Made by a program: the position numbers and the translations under genes
NCBI GenBank assembly: GCA_964439885.1
Contig: CAYTPE010000025.1
Span: 1-15,007 of the forward strand
Direction: 5' to 3'
Origin: CAYTPE01 sp964439885
GTDB lineage: Bacteria > Patescibacteriota > Patescibacteriia > Magasanikbacterales > GWA2-37-8
Length of the DNA stretch: 15,007 nucleotides
Shown: in pieces, positions 11,467-15,007 of the stretch
Numbering within the stretch: the stretch's first letter is position 1
Layout of the letters: the number at the start of each line of letters is the position of its first letter
Notes under the pieces: model-generated
Seen by the model: only the letters and a program-made list of their open reading frames with translations
Databases searched by the model: none
What the model was told of the DNA's origin: nothing

Positions 11467-12634
11467 CGCCACGACGCAAACACTCATCTTCGAATTACTC
11501 CTTGTTGGGGTGATTCTTTTTTCTTTGCGACGAAAAATCGACGAAGGGCTCAGCCCCATGATGACACAACAGATAAAAGGTTTGGCGATTCTTGCGGTTG
11601 TGCTTTCTCATATCGGGTATTTTTTGGTAGCGGATCACCAGTTTTTATTTCCCTTGTCTGTATATGCCGGCGTTGGTGTGGATGCATTTTTAGTACTCTC
11701 TGGTTTTGGGCTCACGGTGTCCATGATGCGCGCCCGTTTAGACCCGCTCGCGTTTTATAAAAAACGCTTGTTTAAACTATTCACACCATGGTGGGTGTGT
11801 TTGGTAATTTTTGTTTTAGCCGATTATTTTATACTGCATCGCACCTATTCGTTTACCGAAGTGTGGCAGGCAGCAGTGGGATTCTTCCCGAAAGCCAATT
11901 TGTACGAAAATATCGATTCACCGCTGTGGTATTTTACATTCATCATTTCATACTATGTGTTTTTTCCTGTGGTATTTTGGAAGCGTTTTCCGGCACTGTC
12001 AGCGGCCGTGCTCTACGCGCTGTATCGCTTCGTGATACCGAACCATCTTCCCGCGATGATTGACGGGGGCGTGCAGCATTTGTACGAACTCCACCTGATG
12101 GCTTTTCCGCTTGGTATGGTACTCGCGCATATTTCGTCACTTGCCTGGTGGCAAACAGTTGGCGAGCGAAGTCGCGTATTGTTTTCCACGGTGCGACAAC
12201 GTTATCCGATTGTACCGTTTGTGATTCGCCTCATCGCTGGCGGGGCGCTCGGGTACGCGGTGTACTATTTCGGTATCCATTCCTGGGTAGGGCAGGGGAC
12301 AGTGCTTGAGCAGCGCGGGTCGCTTTTTACGGTTGCGTTGGTGGTGCTCACCGCGGTGTTACTACCACTGCAGTCACGACTGCTCGTACTTATCGGTGAT
12401 TATTCGTATGAAATCTACTTGCTGCACTGGCCGCTCATGTATCGTTACGGCAATTGGCTCTATGGCATGGTACCGGCGTGGGTGGCAACGGTGCTCGGGC
12501 TCGCTCTCTGCCTTGGACTCAGTGTCGTGCTCAGAAAAACAGTGGTCGCGATTGGTACGATTCGGCTCGGCAAGCAGTCTGCTGAGACATTTCCGGCATC
12601 AAGCGTTGCGCCTGAAAAAACGGGGGTTCACTGA
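11447..12634 (+). CDS. Acyltransferase family 3 membrane protein (OatA/AT3-like)
   Basis: A polytopic protein of 395 aa with about ten hydrophobic helices. The AT3 signature is visible: QIKGLAILAVVLSHIGYF with the conserved His, then GVGVDAFLVLSGFGLT, then a YKKRLFKLFTPWW segment. The late YSYEIYLLHWPLMY helix is also typical. The family transfers acetyl or similar groups from cytoplasmic donors across the membrane to sugars. ATG 11447 (MLIYPSNATT) lies inside the end of the SGNH gene, a 20-nt overlap that implies translational coupling and stoichiometric partners. The frame is open further upstream, but that part only shadows the SGNH gene. There is no obvious terminator after the stop. Acceptor unknown; peptidoglycan or surface polysaccharide is most likely. 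Confidence 0.88.
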   Translation: MLIYPSNATTQTLIFELLLVGVILFSLRRKIDEGLSPMMTQQIKGLAILAVVLSHIGYFLVADHQFLFPLSVYAGVGVDAFLVLSGFGLTVSMMRARLDPLAFYKKRLFKLFTPWWVCLVIFVLADYFILHRTYSFTEVWQAAVGFFPKANLYENIDSPLWYFTFIISYYVFFPVVFWKRFPALSAAVLYALYRFVIPNHLPAMIDGGVQHLYELHLMAFPLGMVLAHISSLAWWQTVGERSRVLFSTVRQRYPIVPFVIRLIAGGALGYAVYYFGIHSWVGQGTVLEQRGSLFTVALVVLTAVLLPLQSRLLVLIGDYSYEIYLLHWPLMYRYGNWLYGMVPAWVATVLGLALCLGLSVVLRKTVVAIGTIRLGKQSAETFPASSVAPEKTGVH

Positions 12635-12668
12635 CGGATTTGTGTGGATAACTTTTTTTCACGGGTGT

Positions 12669-12676
12669 GGTATACT
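12669..12676 (+). promoter_or_regulatory. Extended -10 promoter for the zinc-ribbon gene
   Basis: TATACT at 12671-12676 is preceded by TGTGG (TG at 12668-12669, then G), close to an extended -10. No good -35 is present. A start at about 12683 would give a leader of about 60 nt that can pair ACTACC (12685-12690) with GGTAGT (12729-12734), next to the AGGTAG ribosome-binding site. Translation might be modulated by this pairing. Confidence 0.4.
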
Positions 12677-12741
12677 AGGTGGCACTACCACGACATATTG
12701 TGTCATTCAATGCATTCCACACACTATAGGTAGTAAATACT

Positions 12742-12948
12742 ATGGCCATTCCGTACAAAGAATACCGTTGTCACACCTGCCACAAACTGCTTTTTAAAGG
12801 GATACTGGTGGAAAGTGAAATAGAAATTAAGTGTAAACACTGTCATAATCTGAATACGTTCGAAAGTACGCAGTTCAATGAAATGTTGTGCGCGATCGTG
12901 CCCTGCCCACACCGGGTAGTGCCGATTAATCAAAAGCATTCACCGTGA
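12742..12948 (+). CDS. Com-like zinc-ribbon protein
   Basis: A protein of 68 aa with two CxxC knuckles: Cys10-x2-Cys13 and Cys31-x2-Cys34. The connecting segment HKLLFKGILVESEIEIKC strongly resembles the Mu-like Com family, whose phage members bind mRNA and activate translation of the DNA-modification gene mom. Two further cysteines (50, 55) are outside the knuckles. No mom-like or other phage gene is nearby, so here it is probably a stand-alone zinc-ribbon RNA- or DNA-binding protein. The ATG is preceded at about 8 nt by AGGTAG. The gene is monocistronic, with its own promoter-like box and a terminator downstream. Confidence 0.7.
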   Translation: MAIPYKEYRCHTCHKLLFKGILVESEIEIKCKHCHNLNTFESTQFNEMLCAIVPCPHRVVPINQKHSP

Positions 12949-13008
12949 TGCGTAAAGCTTGAGGAGATACTTCATAGTTCCGCGCCATGTTACGAAGCTC
13001 GATAGAAG

Positions 13009-13031
13009 CTCACTGAAGGGTGAGTTTTTTT
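13009..13031 (+). terminator. Intrinsic terminator before nrdD
   Basis: CTCAC (13009-13013), loop TGAAGG, GTGAG (13020-13024), then seven T. The DNA from here to the nrdD ATG (13032-13102) is almost pure A/T. It probably carries the nrdD promoter (for example TATATT at 13071-13076), but no -35/-10 pair could be fixed, and no convincing NrdR box was seen. Confidence 0.75.
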
Positions 13032-13102
13032 ATTTTAAAAATAAAAAAGAAAAATTAAAAATTAAGTAGATATATTTTAATTTTTTAGTTTCCACTACAC
13101 CT

Positions 13103-15007
13103 ATGATTTATAAGATTCAAAAGCGCAATGGCTCGGTGGTAGACTTTGATGTGCGTAAGATTGAGCAGGCAATTGGCAAGGCGCTTTTGGCGGTAGAGTC
13201 TGACGCAAACGCGGCGCCCACGGTGGCTCGAGCGGTCGAGCGCGCGCTCAATGAAAAATTTTCTAACCAAGTACCGATGGTAGAAGATATACAAGATGTG
13301 GTGGAAGAGGCGCTCATTGTCGAAGGACATGCGCCAGCCGCCAAAGCATATATTTTGTATCGCGCCAAACGCGGCGAAGCGCGCGAGGGGCGTAATGTTG
13401 TTGTGGAGGTAGAAAAAACGATTGGCGAATATTTGAATCGAGCCGATTGGCGCGTAAACGCCAATAGTAATCAAGGTTACTCGCTCGGCGGTATGATCCT
13501 CAACACCGCCGGGAAGGTGACCGCTAATTATTGGCTTTCTCATATATATCCCAAATACATCGGTGACGCGCATCGTAACGCCGACGTGCACATTCACGAT
13601 CTCGACATGTTTAGTGGTTATTGCGCCGGATGGAGCCTTAGAGCGCTTCTCGAAGAAGGCTTCAATGGTGTGCCCGATAAAATTGAATCCGGACCACCCA
13701 AGCATCTCTCTTCGGCAGTGGCGCAGATGGTGAATTTTCTCGGCACCTTGCAAAATGAGTGGGCCGGCGCTCAGGCCTTTTCAAGTTTCGATACGTACCT
13801 CGCGCCATTTGTAAAAAAATATGAACTTGAACTGCGGAGTGATATCACGCTGTACGGCATGACGTTTCCCTCTGAAGCTGCTCGAGAGGAGTATGTGAGC
13901 CACAAAGTATATGACTACGTGTACCAAAACATGCAGTCGTTTGTGTTCAATTTAAACATCCCCTCGCGCTGGGGCACACAAACGCCTTTTACCAATATTA
14001 CGCTCGATTGGAACTGCCCCAACGATTTAAAGAGTAAACAACTGCTCCTCGGCGGTAAACCGTTTCAGTTTACCTTTGGCGAGCTGCAGCACGAAATGGA
14101 TGTCATTAACCGGGCGTTTATCCAAGTGATGATTACTGGTGACTCCAAGGGACGCACCTTTACTTTTCCAATCCCCACGTACAATATTACCAAAGATTTT
14201 GATTGGGAAAATCCAAAAAATCTGCCACTCTTCGAGATGACTGCCAAATACGGCACGCCGTATTTCCAAAACTTTATTAACTCTGAACTAAATCCGGGCG
14301 ACGTGCGCAGCATGTGCTGCCGTTTGCAGCTTGACCTGAAAGAATTACGTAAGCGTGGCGGTGGGCTCTTTGGCTCTGCCGAGATGACGGGGTCGATTGG
14401 TGTGGTCACCATCAACGCCGCCCGCATCGGCTATCTCTGCAAAGGCGACAAAGATAAATTCTTTGAGCGTATTGTCTACCTCATGGATTTGGCCAAAACG
14501 TCGCTTGAGATAAAACGCAAAGAAATCCAAAAATGGATTGATAAAGGGCTCTTCCCATTTACCAAACGGTATCTTGGGTATCTCAAAAATCATTTTTCCA
14601 CTATTGGTATCAACGGCATCAACGAAGCAATCCGTAATTTTACCGATGATGCCGAACATATAGCGACACCGTGGGGGCAGCAATTTGCCGGTGAGCTTTT
14701 GGATTTTATGCGCGCAAAATTGCAGGACTATCAGGAAGAAACACATAACTTGTATAATCTCGAAGCGACGCCCGCCGAAGGCACTACCTATCGTTTTGCA
14801 AAAGAGGACGCCAAACGCTTTTCTGACATTAAGCAAGCCGGTGCCAAAGAAGCTCCTTACTATACCAATTCGTCTCAACTCCCGGTTGGCTATACCGACG
14901 ATGTATTCGAAGCGCTTGAACTGCAAGACAAGTTACAAACTAAGTATACCGGCGGTACGGTGTTGCATTGCTATATGACAGAACGCGTGTCGGATGGTGT
15001 GGCCTGT
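13103..15007 (+). CDS. nrdD: Anaerobic ribonucleoside-triphosphate reductase, 5' part
   Basis: Class III ribonucleotide reductase, which makes dNTPs without oxygen using a glycyl radical. From ATG 13103 the frame is open for 635 codons to the window edge. An N-terminal ATP-cone (about 1-95, IQKRNGSVVDFDVRKIEQAI) is the allosteric site. The catalytic barrel follows with SLGGMILN, VHIHDLDMFSGYCAGWSL (Cys174, likely a redox active-site Cys) and RSMCCRLQLDL (Cys405/406, the region of the thiyl-radical Cys). GSIGVVTINAARIGYL is also present. The zinc-binding tail and the glycyl-radical Gly lie beyond the window. An activating enzyme, NrdG, is expected nearby outside. Presence of the ATP-cone implies dATP feedback. 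The gene indicates an anaerobic or microaerobic host. Confidence 0.96.
   Translation, partial: MIYKIQKRNGSVVDFDVRKIEQAIGKALLAVESDANAAPTVARAVERALNEKFSNQVPMVEDIQDVVEEALIVEGHAPAAKAYILYRAKRGEAREGRNVVVEVEKTIGEYLNRADWRVNANSNQGYSLGGMILNTAGKVTANYWLSHIYPKYIGDAHRNADVHIHDLDMFSGYCAGWSLRALLEEGFNGVPDKIESGPPKHLSSAVAQMVNFLGTLQNEWAGAQAFSSFDTYLAPFVKKYELELRSDITLYGMTFPSEAAREEYVSHKVYDYVYQNMQSFVFNLNIPSRWGTQTPFTNITLDWNCPNDLKSKQLLLGGKPFQFTFGELQHEMDVINRAFIQVMITGDSKGRTFTFPIPTYNITKDFDWENPKNLPLFEMTAKYGTPYFQNFINSELNPGDVRSMCCRLQLDLKELRKRGGGLFGSAEMTGSIGVVTINAARIGYLCKGDKDKFFERIVYLMDLAKTSLEIKRKEIQKWIDKGLFPFTKRYLGYLKNHFSTIGINGINEAIRNFTDDAEHIATPWGQQFAGELLDFMRAKLQDYQEETHNLYNLEATPAEGTTYRFAKEDAKRFSDIKQAGAKEAPYYTNSSQLPVGYTDDVFEALELQDKLQTKYTGGTVLHCYMTERVSDGVAC

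Noticed and set aside
12715..12741. NrdR box in the ACACACTATAGG region
   Set aside because: Only loosely similar to the NrdR consensus, single rather than paired, and upstream of the zinc-ribbon gene instead of nrdD.
13085..14926. Several long minus-strand open frames opposite nrdD
   Set aside because: They are antisense shadows of a clearly coding plus-strand gene and show no family motifs.

Overview
The window looks like a chromosomal segment of an anaerobic member of the Candidate Phyla Radiation (Patescibacteria). This is inferred from gene content: a class III (anaerobic) ribonucleotide reductase, a TM287/288-type heterodimeric ABC exporter, a PepO-like M13 peptidase, small KGG and zinc-ribbon proteins, short leaders, and dispersed palindromes of a kind often seen in such genomes. 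TGA is used as a stop, which argues against the CPR lineages that read it as glycine. No rRNA, tRNA or CRISPR array was seen.

Positions 1-3120 are visibly more AT-rich than the rest and look like an acquired island. It holds a probable transglutaminase-like gene with an unclear 5' end (161-904), a terminator, and palindrome-rich spacer DNA. After these comes a compact reverse-transcriptase module: a near-consensus sigma70 promoter (1222-1250), a strongly structured putative ncRNA made of two 162-bp direct repeats (1262-1423 and 1634-1795, 4 mismatches) around a 210-nt spacer, a hairpin (1812-1831), and a 421-aa group II-like reverse transcriptase (1855-3120). No group II intron ribozyme or maturase endonuclease domain is visible. 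The repeat period is 372 nt, exactly 124 codons, and copy 1 plus spacer is free of stops in one frame. Copies joined head to tail would therefore encode an endless reading frame. This resembles the logic of DRT2 defence systems (ncRNA, concatemeric cDNA, never-ending ORF) and is the best candidate here for an undescribed system.

Positions 3160-6652 encode the exporter as two overlapping genes: a degenerate-site subunit, then a canonical subunit that carries an in-frame dRS3-like palindrome in its interdomain linker. Positions 6656-7280 hold a DUF559 (Vsr-like) endonuclease gene flanked by copies of one palindromic repeat in inverted orientation, possibly a small mobile unit. An SDR oxidoreductase (7423-8127) follows and shares a bidirectional terminator with a convergent KGG-repeat stress-protein gene (8165-8326, minus). 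A 39-codon hydrophilic peptide gene with its own strong terminator (8552-8671) comes next.

Positions 8763-12634 form a tight cluster: M13 metallopeptidase, membrane-anchored SGNH hydrolase, and an acyltransferase-3 membrane protein overlapping it by 20 nt. The last two look like a split OatA-type O-acetylation pair. A Com-like zinc-ribbon gene (12742-12948) and the 5' part of nrdD (13103 to the window end) close the window.
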